Part shown: piece by piece, positions 37,925-48,136 of the stretch | Layout of the letters: the number at the start of each line of letters is the position of its first letter | Position numbering within the stretch: the first letter of the stretch is position 1 | Assembly (NCBI RefSeq): GCF_001421715.1 | Contig: NZ_LMKP01000002.1 | Location: forward strand, 1-64,000 | Direction of reading: 5' to 3' | Length of the DNA: 64,000 nucleotides | Origin: Sphingomonas sp. Leaf22 | Lineage (GTDB): Bacteria > Pseudomonadota > Alphaproteobacteria > Sphingomonadales > Sphingomonadaceae | Translations under genes and position numbers: made by a program | Notes under the pieces: generated by a model | What the model was told of the DNA's origin: nothing | The model's database searches: none | Seen by the model: only the letters and a program-made list of their open reading frames with translations

Positions 37925-38114
37925 TAGAGCATGACCGGACCATGTTGAACCACCGTCATCGCCCTGCGGGCGACCGCTGCGCGGCGGGCTGCTGTCGACG
38001 TGATGCTGCGTTGCTCGTCGGTTACGATGCTTCGGCATCGCTCCCTCCTCGCGCCTTGCCGCACGCCGAAATCACCGCCGTGCCGATGATCCAACATGGT
38101 CCGGTCATGCTCTA
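37925..38114. mobile_element. 190-bp MITE-like element with perfect 23-bp terminal inverted repeats
   Basis: TAGAGCATGACCGGACCATG-TTG at 37925-37947 returns exactly as its reverse complement at 38092-38114. The TA at each end may be a target duplication, as made by IS630/Tc1-type transposases, giving an element of 186 bases. The interior has no credible gene. One end supplies the last bases of the neighbouring glycosyltransferase's TAG stop. The other lies 12 bases from the VWA start. There is no transposase here, so it would move only in trans. Confidence 0.8.
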
Positions 38115-39479
38115 GCGCGATCGGGCGTAGAGGCGCCAGTGGCTGCCCGACAGGCCGTTCGGGTCGCCGCGCGCGATCTCCTCGAATTGCCGGCCGCAAT
38201 GGACGAGCGGATCGGGGAAGCGATTGCCGCCGTCGCGTTCGATAAAGCGAAACGGCGCGCAGCGGCTGTCGTCGATGGTCAGTCGATAGCCGCGCGACCG
38301 TGCGGCGGCGATCAGGATCGCGGTCGAACGCGACAGCGCGACGGAGACCCGTGCGCCGTCCGGTGCCACTTCGGTCAGCTTCGAAATCGCCTGACCGGGG
38401 TCTCCCCGCAAATTGGTCACCAATGCTCCGTCGCGTTCGACCGCAGTCCAGACGAAGACCGTGCCGGCAATCAGCACAGGCAGACGCCAGACGCCCCGCC
38501 TCGCCCACAGGACGGGCAGGATGCACGCGGCCGACAGGAGCAAGGGCGGAACGGCGACGATATAGTAACGGGACGCGCCGCTGTTCGGCAGCGCGAGCAG
38601 CGCGACCATCAACGGTAGCGCGACTGCCGTCAGCAGGACGAGGCCGGTGAACCGGTCGCGGACGAACCAGCCGGCGATGGCGACTGCCGGGGCGATGACC
38701 CACAGCCCGCAACTCCATGTCCACAACTGTTCGAGGCCGAGCAGCATTCTCCAGTCGTCATGCGGTTCGCGCGCACCGAACTGGAACCCGGCCTTGCTGG
38801 TCGCGGCCGCCGTCCACGCGATGGCGATCAGCAGCATGACCGCGATGGCGGCCGGGACGAACAGGCGGGCGGTGTCGCGTACCGCAGATCGCCAGCCCGC
38901 CGCGCGCCATCGCTGGATCGCAACCCATGGACCGAGTGCTGCAAGGGCAAAGACCATCGTCGCCTGTGACAGGCACCCGAAGATTGCAGCCAGCGCGATG
39001 GCGGTCGCCGGTGATCGGGCGGCAGGATCGGCAAGCCAGCGGTCAGCCACGCCGATCGCGGCGACCCAGGCAAACAGCATCGGCGCATAGCCGCGCGCTT
39101 CCGATCCGAAGGTCACCAGAAACGGCGAAACGGCGAAGGTAATGGCGGCAAGGATCGCCGCCGCTTTCCCCCGTCGTAGCGCGATCGTGGCGGCCAGCGG
39201 GATGGTCGCGCTGCCGGTGGCGATCGACAGCGCGCGCTGCAGCAGTGGCGGGGCACCGCTACCTACCCATTGCAGCCACAGGCTGTTGAGATGGTGGTTG
39301 TTGTCGTGATTAATCCCGACGAACACCCCGGCGGGGGTCCCCACGTCCTGCGCGGTCACCGCCGACCATGCCTCGTCGAGCCACAAGCCGCCCCGCGCGG
39401 CGAGAATGCGCAGGATCAGGCCGGCAATCGTGATGAGCGCGACCGCCGTCCAGACGCCGCGCTGCTTCCCGGTCGTCAT
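38112..39479 (-). CDS. polytopic glycosyltransferase, GT-C/PMT type
   Basis: A 455-residue inner-membrane protein with about ten hydrophobic helices. The first periplasmic loop carries the acidic motif GGLWLDEAWSAVTAQD, and later HDNNHHLNSLWLQWV. This layout is that of lipid-linked sugar transferases of the ArnT/PMT (GT-C) superfamily, in which the loop acid is catalytic. The C-terminal 120 residues are periplasmic, ending WRLYARSR. The donor and acceptor are unknown. Its stop codon is formed at the edge of the inverted-repeat element, so the natural C-terminus may have been slightly longer. Confidence 0.82.
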   Translation of the reverse strand: MTTGKQRGVWTAVALITIAGLILRILAARGGLWLDEAWSAVTAQDVGTPAGVFVGINHDNNHHLNSLWLQWVGSGAPPLLQRALSIATGSATIPLAATIALRRGKAAAILAAITFAVSPFLVTFGSEARGYAPMLFAWVAAIGVADRWLADPAARSPATAIALAAIFGCLSQATMVFALAALGPWVAIQRWRAAGWRSAVRDTARLFVPAAIAVMLLIAIAWTAAATSKAGFQFGAREPHDDWRMLLGLEQLWTWSCGLWVIAPAVAIAGWFVRDRFTGLVLLTAVALPLMVALLALPNSGASRYYIVAVPPLLLSAACILPVLWARRGVWRLPVLIAGTVFVWTAVERDGALVTNLRGDPGQAISKLTEVAPDGARVSVALSRSTAILIAAARSRGYRLTIDDSRCAPFRFIERDGGNRFPDPLVHCGRQFEEIARGDPNGLSGSHWRLYARSR

Positions 39480-39522
39480 CGCGACAGTCCCTAAAGAACG
39501 GTGGCGGGCGGGTGCGACGCGC

Positions 39523-40065
39523 TCAACGGCCGTAGGCGTCGATCAGCGACCCGACATAATCGGGTGCCTTGCCACCCAGTTCGGCAGCGGGGCGGGGGCC
39601 GTAGATGAAGCCGTGCGTCGGATATTCCGAACCGCCCAGCCCCTGCGTATCGCGATACCAGACCTTCACCCGCGTCCAGTCGCCCTTCGCCGAGACGTCG
39701 AATACAGTGACGTCCTGCTCGACGCCGCCGCGCACCCCGTTGATCCGCGACCAGTTCGCGTGGGTGACCATCGCGACGCGCGGTTCGACGACGTGGCTGA
39801 TGACGAGGACATGGCCGAGCGGCAGGCGATCGGTTTTGGCAAAGGCGAGAACGGCACCGACCTTCGGCCTGTGCCCGCGCGGATAGCGGCCGTCCGCCTG
39901 ATCCCACCACGTCCACGCGTCGCCATAGATCTCGACGCCCGACGCCGCGCGCGCAAACGGAACGCATTGCCCGACATAGTCGAGCAGCGAACGCGCGCCG
40001 ACCGGCACGCTGACGATAGCGGCAAAGGCGAGGAGCAGCGTGCCCCGGAGAAGCGAACCGAACAT
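39523..40065 (-). CDS. secreted CHAP-domain protein
   Basis: A 180-residue protein with a signal peptide (about 1-24, ending PVGA). The rest is a CHAP amidase/endopeptidase domain. The catalytic cysteine is C34 in GQCVPFARAASG, and the histidine is H85 in LGHVLVIS. The following VAMVTHANW supplies the polar third residue. Such proteins cut peptidoglycan stem peptides. It lies between the glycosyltransferase and the MoxR ATPase, both on this strand, with loose spacing that does not prove an operon. Confidence 0.85.
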   Translation of the reverse strand: MFGSLLRGTLLLAFAAIVSVPVGARSLLDYVGQCVPFARAASGVEIYGDAWTWWDQADGRYPRGHRPKVGAVLAFAKTDRLPLGHVLVISHVVEPRVAMVTHANWSRINGVRGGVEQDVTVFDVSAKGDWTRVKVWYRDTQGLGGSEYPTHGFIYGPRPAAELGGKAPDYVGSLIDAYGR

Positions 40066-40150
40066 GATGACGATCCTGCCGAACGATGGTCGCCAATTGA
40101 TGAGCGAACATGGTTACCGGATCGTAAAGTCCACGCAACCCCCTGCGCTA

Positions 40151-41014
<864 letters not shown>

Positions 41015-41046
41015 GGCCAAGCGATACGGACAGATTCTGCCGAACG

Positions 41047-41706
41047 CTAGCCGCGGCTTTCGGCGCGCGCGGCGATCAGGTCCCACAGGCCGCGATGCTG
41101 GGCCAGCAACTGCTGGATGCCGAAGGTCATCGCGCGTTCGACCGCTGCGTTCATGGCGACCGCTGCGATCAGCTGCCGGGTTTGCGCAGGCGAGGGCAGG
41201 GTGCAGGGGATGACGTCGATCCCCATCCGCTCGGCGGCGGCATCGAGAGGGCGGCGGATCACCGGCCAGTCGAGGGTCACCGCAATCGCTGCACCCAGCG
41301 CGCAGCCGGGTCGCACCGAGCGCGACAGCAGGTCGATGGCATTGCGTTGCGTCGCCAGCGCCGCTTCCGTCGCGGCCTGCCCGGGGGTGCCCGGCGGCGG
41401 TCCCGCCGCGGCGGCGACCCGGATCAGATAGGCGCGTTCCTCGACGAACGCGGCACCGGCACGGGCCAGCCAGTCTTCTGCCGCCGGATTGTTGGTGGCG
41501 CTGCTCGCCAGATCGACCACGCCCGGATGGCGTCCGTGCAACGTACATAGCTGATGCAGCGCATCGGCGATGTCGCGCACGGCGACGCCGGCATGGGCCA
41601 GCCGTTCCGGTGTGGCGTGTGTGCCGCTTCCATCGGCATGAACGATCTGCGCCAGCCTGTCGGCTACCCCGCTGTCATTCGTGTCGTTCGCAATCGCAAC
41701 TATCAC
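41047..41706 (-). CDS. unrecognised protein upstream of moxR
   Basis: About 219 residues, mostly helical and Ala-rich, soluble, without cysteine clusters or a signal peptide. Stretches such as ALHQLCTLHGRHPGVVDLA, SATNNPAAEDWL and AVAMNAAVERAMTFGIQQLL hint at a helical bundle. I recognise no family. The GTG at 41706 (MIVAIANDTNDSG) has a GGGGG site upstream; a TTG at 41778 in the same frame would add 24 residues. Codon usage is normal for the window, so it is very probably a real gene. Confidence 0.65.
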   Translation of the reverse strand: MIVAIANDTNDSGVADRLAQIVHADGSGTHATPERLAHAGVAVRDIADALHQLCTLHGRHPGVVDLASSATNNPAAEDWLARAGAAFVEERAYLIRVAAAAGPPPGTPGQAATEAALATQRNAIDLLSRSVRPGCALGAAIAVTLDWPVIRRPLDAAAERMGIDVIPCTLPSPAQTRQLIAAVAMNAAVERAMTFGIQQLLAQHRGLWDLIAARAESRG

Positions 41707-41849
41707 CGACGGCCCCCATTTTCGTCTGACCGGGTAATCCCCGCTCGACCGATGGTATGCCCGCAAGAGATAACTCAAGCGCGTAGGAACAGGGTTTCCA
41801 GCACTTTAACCGCGCTTAACGCCGCTATTCGGGCTTCGGTCTGCCGCCG

Positions 41850-41886
41850 AAACGAAACGCCCCGGCGCTGGTGAAGCGTCGGGGCG
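41850..41886 (-). terminator. rho-independent terminator of rpoD
   Basis: An 11-pair GC stem with one wobble (41858-41868 with 41876-41886) and a seven-base loop, eight bases after the rpoD stop on the minus strand. It is followed in that direction by TTTCGTTTCGG, a loose T-rich tract. Confidence 0.75.
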
Positions 41887-41893
41887 GAGAAAC

Positions 41894-43933
41894 CTACTGG
41901 TCGAGGAAGGACCGCATTTTCCGGCTGCGGCTCGGATGTTTCAGCTTACGCAGCGCCTTCGCCTCGATCTGGCGAATACGCTCGCGGGTCACGCTGAACT
42001 GCTGTCCGACTTCTTCGAGCGTGTGGTCGGTGTTCATGCCGATGCCGAAGCGCATGCGCAGCACGCGTTCTTCGCGCGGAGTCAGGCTGGCAAGGACGCG
42101 GGTGACCGTTTCCTTCAAATTCGCCTGGATCGCGGCATCGACCGGGATGATCGCGTTCTTGTCCTCGATGAAGTCGCCGAGATGCGAATCTTCCTCGTCG
42201 CCGATCGGCGTTTCGAGGCTGATCGGCTCCTTGGCGATCTTCATCACCTTGCGAACCTTTTCGAGCGGCATCGACAGCCGTTCGGCCATTTCCTCCGGCG
42301 TCGGTTCGCGGCCCTGTTCGTGCAGGAACTGGCGGCTGGTGCGGACCAGCTTGTTGATCGTCTCGATCATATGCACCGGGATGCGGATCGTCCGCGCCTG
42401 ATCGGCGATCGAGCGGGTGATCGCCTGCCGGATCCACCACGTCGCATAGGTGCTGAACTTGTAACCGCGACGATATTCGAACTTATCGACCGCCTTCATC
42501 AACCCGATATTCCCCTCTTGGATCAGGTCGAGGAATTGCAGGCCGCGATTGGTGTATTTCTTGGCGATCGAGATGACGAGGCGCAGATTGGCCTCGACCA
42601 TTTCCTTCTTGGCGATCCGCGCCTCGCGCTCGCCCTTCTGGACCATGTTGACGATGCGCCGGAACTCGCCCAGCGCCATGCCGGTCTGCTGCGCGATCTC
42701 GGCGATCTCGGTGCGGATGCGATCGACTGCAGCGCCTTCGTTATCGACGAACGCCTTCCACTTCTTGTCGATCGTCGCGACCGAGGTCAGCCACTGTTCG
42801 TCCAGCTCGTGATCGACATAGCTGTCGAGGAACGCCTTGCGCGGCACCTTGTGACGCTCGGCCAGACGCAGCATCTGCCCGCCCAGCGCGGTCAGGCGCC
42901 GGTTATAGGCGTATAGCTGATCGACCAGATATTCGATCTTCGCCTGATGGAACTGGACGCTTTCGACCTCGGCCGTCAGCTCCTCGCGCAGCTTCTGATA
43001 CTTGCGCTCCTCGGCATTGCTCAGGCCATCGCCGGTCGCCATCGCGTCGAGACGCTGCGACTGCATTTTCGAGAACTTCTTGAAGATCGCGGTGATGTTG
43101 GCGAACTTCTCCAGCGCCTGCGGCTTGAGCTGTTCTTCCATCTGCGCGAGGCTGAGGGTGTTGTCCTCCTCATCGTCGTCGCTCGGACGGGGCGCACGGC
43201 GTTCGCCATCCTCGTCCTCGTCGACCGACGGTTCCTCGGGCTCTTCCTCTTCCTTGAAGCTGGGACCAGCGTTCTTCGACGAAATCTCGCCATTGTCGTC
43301 GGCGTCCTCGTCGTCGGACAGCGATTCCGGCGCAGGGTCCTTCGACAGCATCGCGTCGAGATCGAGAATCTCGCGCAGCTGCATCGTGCCTTCGTTCAGT
43401 GCCGTCGACCAGCCGATAATCGCGTTGAAGGTGATCGGCGATTCACACAGGCCGAAGATCATCGTGTCGCGACCGGCCTCGATCCGCTTGGCGATGGCGA
43501 TTTCGCCCTCGCGGCTCAGCAGTTCGACCGCGCCCATCTCGCGCAGATACATCCGCACCGGATCATCGGTGCGGTCGACGGTTTCCTTCTTCTTGACCGG
43601 TTCGAAAGCTGCGGACGCCTCGTCCTGTTCGGCGGCGCTGTCGTCGGCGTCGTCGTCTTCCTGCTTCGCGCGTTCCTCGCCTTCGCCGTCCTCGCCCGCG
43701 TCCTCATTCTCGACGACGTTGACGCCCATGTCGTTCAGCGCCGACATGATGTCCTCGATCTGCTCCGAGGTCATCTGATCCTGCGGCAGCATTTCGTTCA
43801 GCTGGTCGACGGTGATGTAGCCGCGCTTCTTCGCGCGGGCGACCAGCTTCTTGATCGACCCTTCGTTCAGGTCGATCAGCGGCGCGTCGCCGGTATCGAT
43901 CGTGTCGTCGCCGCCACCATTCGCCTTGGCCAT
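41894..43933 (-). CDS. rpoD: RNA polymerase primary sigma factor RpoD
   Basis: Housekeeping sigma-70, 679 residues. Region 1.1 ([24 protein letters not shown]) is followed by an acidic linker, region 1.2 ([21 protein letters not shown]), the large non-conserved insert with Glu/Asp runs, and regions 2.1-2.4 including [20 protein letters not shown]. Region 3 is followed by region 4 with the -35 binding helix [18 protein letters not shown] start at the ATG at 43933; a TTG immediately upstream is in frame. dnaG lies 164 bases upstream on the same strand, the classical dnaG-rpoD macromolecular-synthesis arrangement. Confidence 0.97.
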   Translation of the reverse strand: MAKANGGGDDTIDTGDAPLIDLNEGSIKKLVARAKKRGYITVDQLNEMLPQDQMTSEQIEDIMSALNDMGVNVVENEDAGEDGEGEERAKQEDDDADDSAAEQDEASAAFEPVKKKETVDRTDDPVRMYLREMGAVELLSREGEIAIAKRIEAGRDTMIFGLCESPITFNAIIGWSTALNEGTMQLREILDLDAMLSKDPAPESLSDDEDADDNGEISSKNAGPSFKEEEEPEEPSVDEDEDGERRAPRPSDDDEEDNTLSLAQMEEQLKPQALEKFANITAIFKKFSKMQSQRLDAMATGDGLSNAEERKYQKLREELTAEVESVQFHQAKIEYLVDQLYAYNRRLTALGGQMLRLAERHKVPRKAFLDSYVDHELDEQWLTSVATIDKKWKAFVDNEGAAVDRIRTEIAEIAQQTGMALGEFRRIVNMVQKGEREARIAKKEMVEANLRLVISIAKKYTNRGLQFLDLIQEGNIGLMKAVDKFEYRRGYKFSTYATWWIRQAITRSIADQARTIRIPVHMIETINKLVRTSRQFLHEQGREPTPEEMAERLSMPLEKVRKVMKIAKEPISLETPIGDEEDSHLGDFIEDKNAIIPVDAAIQANLKETVTRVLASLTPREERVLRMRFGIGMNTDHTLEEVGQQFSVTRERIRQIEAKALRKLKHPSRSRKMRSFLDQ

Positions 43934-44097
43934 CAATAACCCTCAGAAATTTACGCAGCGCGTCTGCCCAGCGCTATTTTACCCGTCGTCTTCGTCCGAC
44001 ACCGTACCTTTTGCAAGCCAAGAGCGCGCATTCCGGCGGTTCGATCGTGGATTTCGGGCAATTCTAAGACGGCGATATGGGAAACGGCGGCGAGGGA

Positions 44098-45903
44098 TCA
44101 AGCCGCCTCGTCCAGTTCCTCCATCCAGCTGCGGATACGCGCCTGCACGGCGGCATGGTCGGACCGGGCCTGTTGATACTCGGCAAAGGTCCGTTCGGTC
44201 GTTTCCTGACGGCACCGTTCGGCGGCCGCATTCTCGGCGCGGCGACAGGCCTGTTCGTCGACCAGGATCTGGATCACGCGCAACAGGTCGGTCTCGGCCG
44301 TTTCCCGCTCGGCGTCGCGCAGCCAGAAGGTGAAGGCGAGGTCGGTTTCCTTGTTCCGCCGCGCCATGTCGACCAGCTGCCGGTCGGCGGCGATCGTGTC
44401 GGTCAGCAGGCTTTCGCTCAGGTCGCTGCGATAGATGGCAAGGTCGATCAGGTGGTTGCGCCAACGCTGCAACTGCTGGTTCTTGATCGGCAGCTGCGCG
44501 ATCAGCTCGCAGTGGCGGGTGAGCACGTCGACATGCTGCATCAGCCCCATCAGCACCGCCCGCTGGAACGCGAAGACCAGATCGACTTCCTTGACGTCCG
44601 CCGCCGCCGCCATGTCGTTGGCGACGATGCGCAGCCGCCGGTCCTTGGCACCGAACAGCGCGAAGAACTGGTCCTTGAACGTCCGGAAATATTCGCGGCG
44701 AATGCCTTCATGGGTGATCGTACCCGCAAGGCGCGCGAGCTCATGCTCGAACGCGGCCCGCTCATCGGGACCGGCCCCGGGCGGCAGCGTCGCCAGTTCC
44801 AGCCGCCACAGAAAATCGGACAGCGATTCGCGGCGTGCGAGCAAATCCTCGAACGCCTGCGGTCCTTCCGCGCGGACCAGATCGTCGGGGTCCATGCCGT
44901 CGGGAATGGTGACGATCGAAATGCTCTTGCCCGGTTGCAGCAACGGCAGTGCGCGTTCGGCCGCACGCCGGGCCGCCTTGATCCCCGCGGCATCCCCGTC
45001 GAAACACAGGATCGGCACGTCCGCCATCCGCCACAGCCGTTCGAGCTGATGCTCGGTCAGCGCGGTGCCGAGCGGTGCGACGACCTCATCGAAACCGGCC
45101 TGCGCCAGCGCGATGACGTCCATATAACCCTCGACCGCGATCACCCGCTTCGCCTTACGCGCAGCGGTCTGGGCCCGGTCGATATTGTAGAGCGTCCGCC
45201 CCTTGTCGAAGAGCGGGGTTTCGGGCGAGTTCAGATATTTCGGTTCGCCATCGCCAAGGATGCGCCCGCCGAACGCCATCGTCCGGCCGCGTGCATCGCG
45301 GATCGGGATGATCAGCCGTCCGCGGAACCGGTCATAGGGCTCCTTGCCCTCGACCGAGATCAGCATCCCCGATTCGACCAGCATCGGATCGCCGTACGAC
45401 GCCAGTGCCGCCTTCAACCGCCCGCGCGCATCGGGTGCGAAGCCCATGCCGAAGGCGCGCGCCGTTTCCGCCTTGATGCCGCGCTTGGCCAGCGCGTCGC
45501 GGGCGATGCCGCCTTCGTCGCCGAGCCGGTCGGCGAACCAGGTCTGCGCGTCGGCCATCAAGTCGTGCAGGCCCTTGGCGCGCTCCGCCTGTTTGGCCGA
45601 GCGTGCATCCTGCGCCGGCATTTCGAGGCCGGCGGCGGCGGCCAGTTCCTTCACCGCGTCGATGAAGGGCAGGCCGCGCTGGTCGGTCATCCAGCGGATC
45701 GCATCGCCATGCGCGCCGCAGCCGAAGCAATGGTAGAAGCCCTTGTCGTCATTGACCCAGAAGCTCGGCGTCTTCTCGGTATGGAACGGGCAGCACGCCT
45801 TGTGCTCATTGCCCGACCGCTGGAGCTTCACCGACTTGCCGACCAGCGCCGACAGCGTCGTGCGGGTGCGCAACTCGTCGAGGAACTGGGGCGAAAGGGT
45901 CAT
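44098..45903 (-). CDS. dnaG: DNA primase
   Basis: Makes RNA primers for replication. 601 residues. The N-terminal CHC2 zinc domain has its ligands in CCPFHTEKTPSF (C37 or C38, H41) and HCFGCGAHGD (C59, C62). The TOPRIM catalytic centre shows VIAVEGYMDVIALAQAG and the acidic CFDGDAAGIKAA. The catalytic-core motif RFRGRLIIPIRDARGR is also present. The C-terminal 150 residues are helical and diverged, as expected for the helicase-binding domain. It lies upstream of rpoD. Confidence 0.97.
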   Translation of the reverse strand: MTLSPQFLDELRTRTTLSALVGKSVKLQRSGNEHKACCPFHTEKTPSFWVNDDKGFYHCFGCGAHGDAIRWMTDQRGLPFIDAVKELAAAAGLEMPAQDARSAKQAERAKGLHDLMADAQTWFADRLGDEGGIARDALAKRGIKAETARAFGMGFAPDARGRLKAALASYGDPMLVESGMLISVEGKEPYDRFRGRLIIPIRDARGRTMAFGGRILGDGEPKYLNSPETPLFDKGRTLYNIDRAQTAARKAKRVIAVEGYMDVIALAQAGFDEVVAPLGTALTEHQLERLWRMADVPILCFDGDAAGIKAARRAAERALPLLQPGKSISIVTIPDGMDPDDLVRAEGPQAFEDLLARRESLSDFLWRLELATLPPGAGPDERAAFEHELARLAGTITHEGIRREYFRTFKDQFFALFGAKDRRLRIVANDMAAAADVKEVDLVFAFQRAVLMGLMQHVDVLTRHCELIAQLPIKNQQLQRWRNHLIDLAIYRSDLSESLLTDTIAADRQLVDMARRNKETDLAFTFWLRDAERETAETDLLRVIQILVDEQACRRAENAAAERCRQETTERTFAEYQQARSDHAAVQARIRSWMEELDEAA

Positions 45904-45949
45904 GGGACCATATGCCCCGAACGGAACGGGGTCGGCAACCGCTTATGCG

Positions 45950-46402
45950 TCAGCCCAGCGCCGCCTTCACCGCCGCGCTGGCCTTGCTCATGTCGAGCTC
46001 GCTGCCGTGGCGCGACTTCAGCTCGGCCATCACCCGGCCCATGTCCTTCATGCCCGTCGCGCCCAGATCGGCCTTGATCGCCTCGATCGCGGCGGCCGTC
46101 TGTGCTTCGTCCATCTGTTGCGGGAGGAAGCGTTCGATGACGGTGACTTCGCGCGCCTCGGCGGCGGCCAGTTCGGGGCGATTGCCCTTTTCATACATCT
46201 CGATCGATTCGCGGCGCTGCTTGACCATTTTCTGGAGCACTTCGACGACCAGCGCGTCGTCGCTGTCGGGAGCCTTGCCGGTGCGCGCCTCGATATCGCG
46301 GTTCTTGATCGAGGACTGGATCAGCCGGATCGTGGCCGTGCCTTCCTTGTCGCCGCCCTTCATGGCGGTGACCAGCGCGTCCTTGATGGTGTCGCGAATC
46401 AT
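45950..46402 (-). CDS. GatB/YqeY domain-containing protein
   Basis: A 150-residue YqeY-like protein, related to the tail domain of the amidotransferase subunit GatB, which contacts tRNA. The stretches IKDALVTAMKGGDKEGTATIRLI, QRRESIEMYEKGNRPELAAAE and VIERFLPQQM are typical, and the end has GATGMKDMGRVMAEL. Its own function is not settled. It sits upstream of dnaG on the same strand and is divergent from carA, with which it shares the 145-base promoter gap 46403-46547. Confidence 0.9.
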   Translation of the reverse strand: MIRDTIKDALVTAMKGGDKEGTATIRLIQSSIKNRDIEARTGKAPDSDDALVVEVLQKMVKQRRESIEMYEKGNRPELAAAEAREVTVIERFLPQQMDEAQTAAAIEAIKADLGATGMKDMGRVMAELKSRHGSELDMSKASAAVKAALG

Positions 46403-46547
46403 GCGGGTTCCAATGTCGTTCGTTCGGATAAGCGATCACCCTTAGCCGCAATCGTCCGACGATCACAGGATTGACGGGGGCCGGGGTTGGGACTAGCCGC
46501 CACCGCTTAGCGACATCATCAGATTTACCCAGGAGTGCCCGCCCATC

Positions 46548-47747
46548 ATGGCCGACGCCAAGCCATTCGCCATGCCCGACGGAGCTACGGGTGTTCTGGT
46601 CCTTGCCAATGGCGACGTGCTGTGGGGCCGTGGCTTCGGTGCCGAAGGCGCAGCGGTGGGCGAGGTGTGCTTCCACACCGCGATGACCGGGTATCAGGAA
46701 ATCATGACCGATCCGTCCTTTGCCGGGCAGATCATCACCTTCACCTTTCCGCACATCGGCAATGTCGGCACCAATGTCGACGACGTCGAGGCGAACGATC
46801 CGCATGCGCTGGGCATGATCGTCCGTGAGGATGTGACCGAGCCGTCGAATTTCCGGTCGAACGAGCATCTCGATGCGTGGATGGCGCGGCACAACCGGAT
46901 CGGCCTCGCGGGAATCGACACCCGCGCGCTGACCCGCCGCATCCGGCAGGGCGGCGCGCCGAACGGCGTCATCGCGCATTCGGCGACCGGCGAGTTCGAT
47001 ATTCCCGTGTTGCTGGCACAGGCGCAGGCGTGGCCGGGGCTGGAGGGCATGGACCTTGCCAAGACCGTGTCGTGCGAGACCCATTATGGCTGGGCCGGCG
47101 GGGCATGGCATCTGGGCAAGGGCTATGATGACAGCACCGGTGTCGAAGTTGGCGAAGGTACCACGCAGGCGAACGCGCGTCCGCATGTCGTTGCGATCGA
47201 TTATGGTAGCAAACGCAATATCTTCCGCAATCTTGTTCATGCGGGTGCCGAAGTAACCGTGCTACCAGCTACCGCGACCTATGACGAGGTCATGGCGGCC
47301 AACCCCGACGGCATCTTCCTGTCGAACGGTCCGGGCGATCCCGCCGCGACCGGCGACTATGCGGTGCCGGTGATCCGGCAGTTGCTGGAGACGGGCAAAC
47401 CGCTGTTCGGCATCTGCCTGGGGCACCAGTTGCTCGGCCTCGCGCTGGGCGCGACCACCAGCAAGATGCATCAGGGCCATCGCGGCGCGAACCATCCGGT
47501 CAAGCGGCTGTCGGATGGCGCGGTCGAGATCACCAGCATGAACCATGGCTTCGCGGTCGAACGCGACAGCCTGCCGGCGAATGTCCGCGAAACGCATGTG
47601 TCGCTGTTCGACGGATCGAATGCCGGCATCGAAGTGGACGGCGGTCGCGCGTTTTCGGTCCAGTATCATCCCGAGGCATCGCCCGGACCGCAGGACAGCT
47701 TCTATCTGTTCGAGCGGTTTGTGGGGATGATGCGGGGATCGAATTGA
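46548..47747 (+). CDS. carA: carbamoyl-phosphate synthase small subunit
   Basis: Glutamine amidotransferase subunit that feeds ammonia to CarB for arginine and pyrimidine synthesis. 399 residues. The N-terminal CPSase_sm domain has GEVCFHTAMTGYQEIMTDPS. The C-terminal class I amidotransferase has the nucleophile C290 in FGICLGHQLLGLALG, preceded by FLSNGPGDP, and the His-Glu pair in YHPEASPGP. The ATG is preceded by AGGAG. The stop is overlapped by a small membrane-protein gene instead of leading straight into carB. Confidence 0.97.
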   Translation: MADAKPFAMPDGATGVLVLANGDVLWGRGFGAEGAAVGEVCFHTAMTGYQEIMTDPSFAGQIITFTFPHIGNVGTNVDDVEANDPHALGMIVREDVTEPSNFRSNEHLDAWMARHNRIGLAGIDTRALTRRIRQGGAPNGVIAHSATGEFDIPVLLAQAQAWPGLEGMDLAKTVSCETHYGWAGGAWHLGKGYDDSTGVEVGEGTTQANARPHVVAIDYGSKRNIFRNLVHAGAEVTVLPATATYDEVMAANPDGIFLSNGPGDPAATGDYAVPVIRQLLETGKPLFGICLGHQLLGLALGATTSKMHQGHRGANHPVKRLSDGAVEITSMNHGFAVERDSLPANVRETHVSLFDGSNAGIEVDGGRAFSVQYHPEASPGPQDSFYLFERFVGMMRGSN

Positions 47748-48136
47748 AGCGAGCCCTCAAAGGGTTCGCGATCCTCGTGATCGTTCTGGCCGTCCTGATC
47801 GGCGGTGGTTTGTGGCTGTTAATCTGGATGGCGGGAGGCGGTAGTTGCGAAACGACCTATTACCAGCATGCGCGCCTTTCGAACGGCGCGATCGCTCGGG
47901 TCCAGATGACGGATTGCGGCGCCACCACCGGCTTTTCCCGTGTGGTCATCGTCACCAAGCCTGGACTGTGGGATCGCGAATGCCACGCCCTGGCATTACG
48001 GGGCCAGCCGCAGCTACGCCTAGATCCGCGTAGTGATGGCGGCCTGAAAATTACGCATAACGCGCCAGCCGCGGATGTGATCGCTCAGAACTCAAGTTGC
48101 TTCGGCAACCCGATACAAGTTGTTCAGGAACGCTGA
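47744..48136 (+). CDS. small membrane protein between carA and carB
   Basis: A 130-residue protein with one strongly hydrophobic N-terminal segment (about 8-30, [20 protein letters not shown]) and a soluble periplasmic-looking domain with four cysteines (C35, C58, and two later), perhaps two disulfides. I recognise no family. It starts with TTG overlapping the carA stop, with GGGGA upstream, and its own stop overlaps the carB ATG by one base. Its codon use (more A/T at third positions, e.g. near 47990-48110) is slightly unlike its neighbours, suggesting a later insertion into the car operon. Confidence 0.72.
   Translation: MKRALKGFAILVIVLAVLIGGGLWLLIWMAGGGSCETTYYQHARLSNGAIARVQMTDCGATTGFSRVVIVTKPGLWDRECHALALRGQPQLRLDPRSDGGLKITHNAPAADVIAQNSSCFGNPIQVVQER

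Noticed and set aside
37914..37943. A ten-residue N-terminal extension of the VWA protein beginning MVRSCSKTSA
   Set aside because: The extra residues come from the inverted-repeat element; homology starts at MFHSFVEALR.
44077..46077. A 666-residue plus-strand frame over dnaG
   Set aside because: It mirrors dnaG; the minus strand shows zinc and TOPRIM motifs while this frame shows none.
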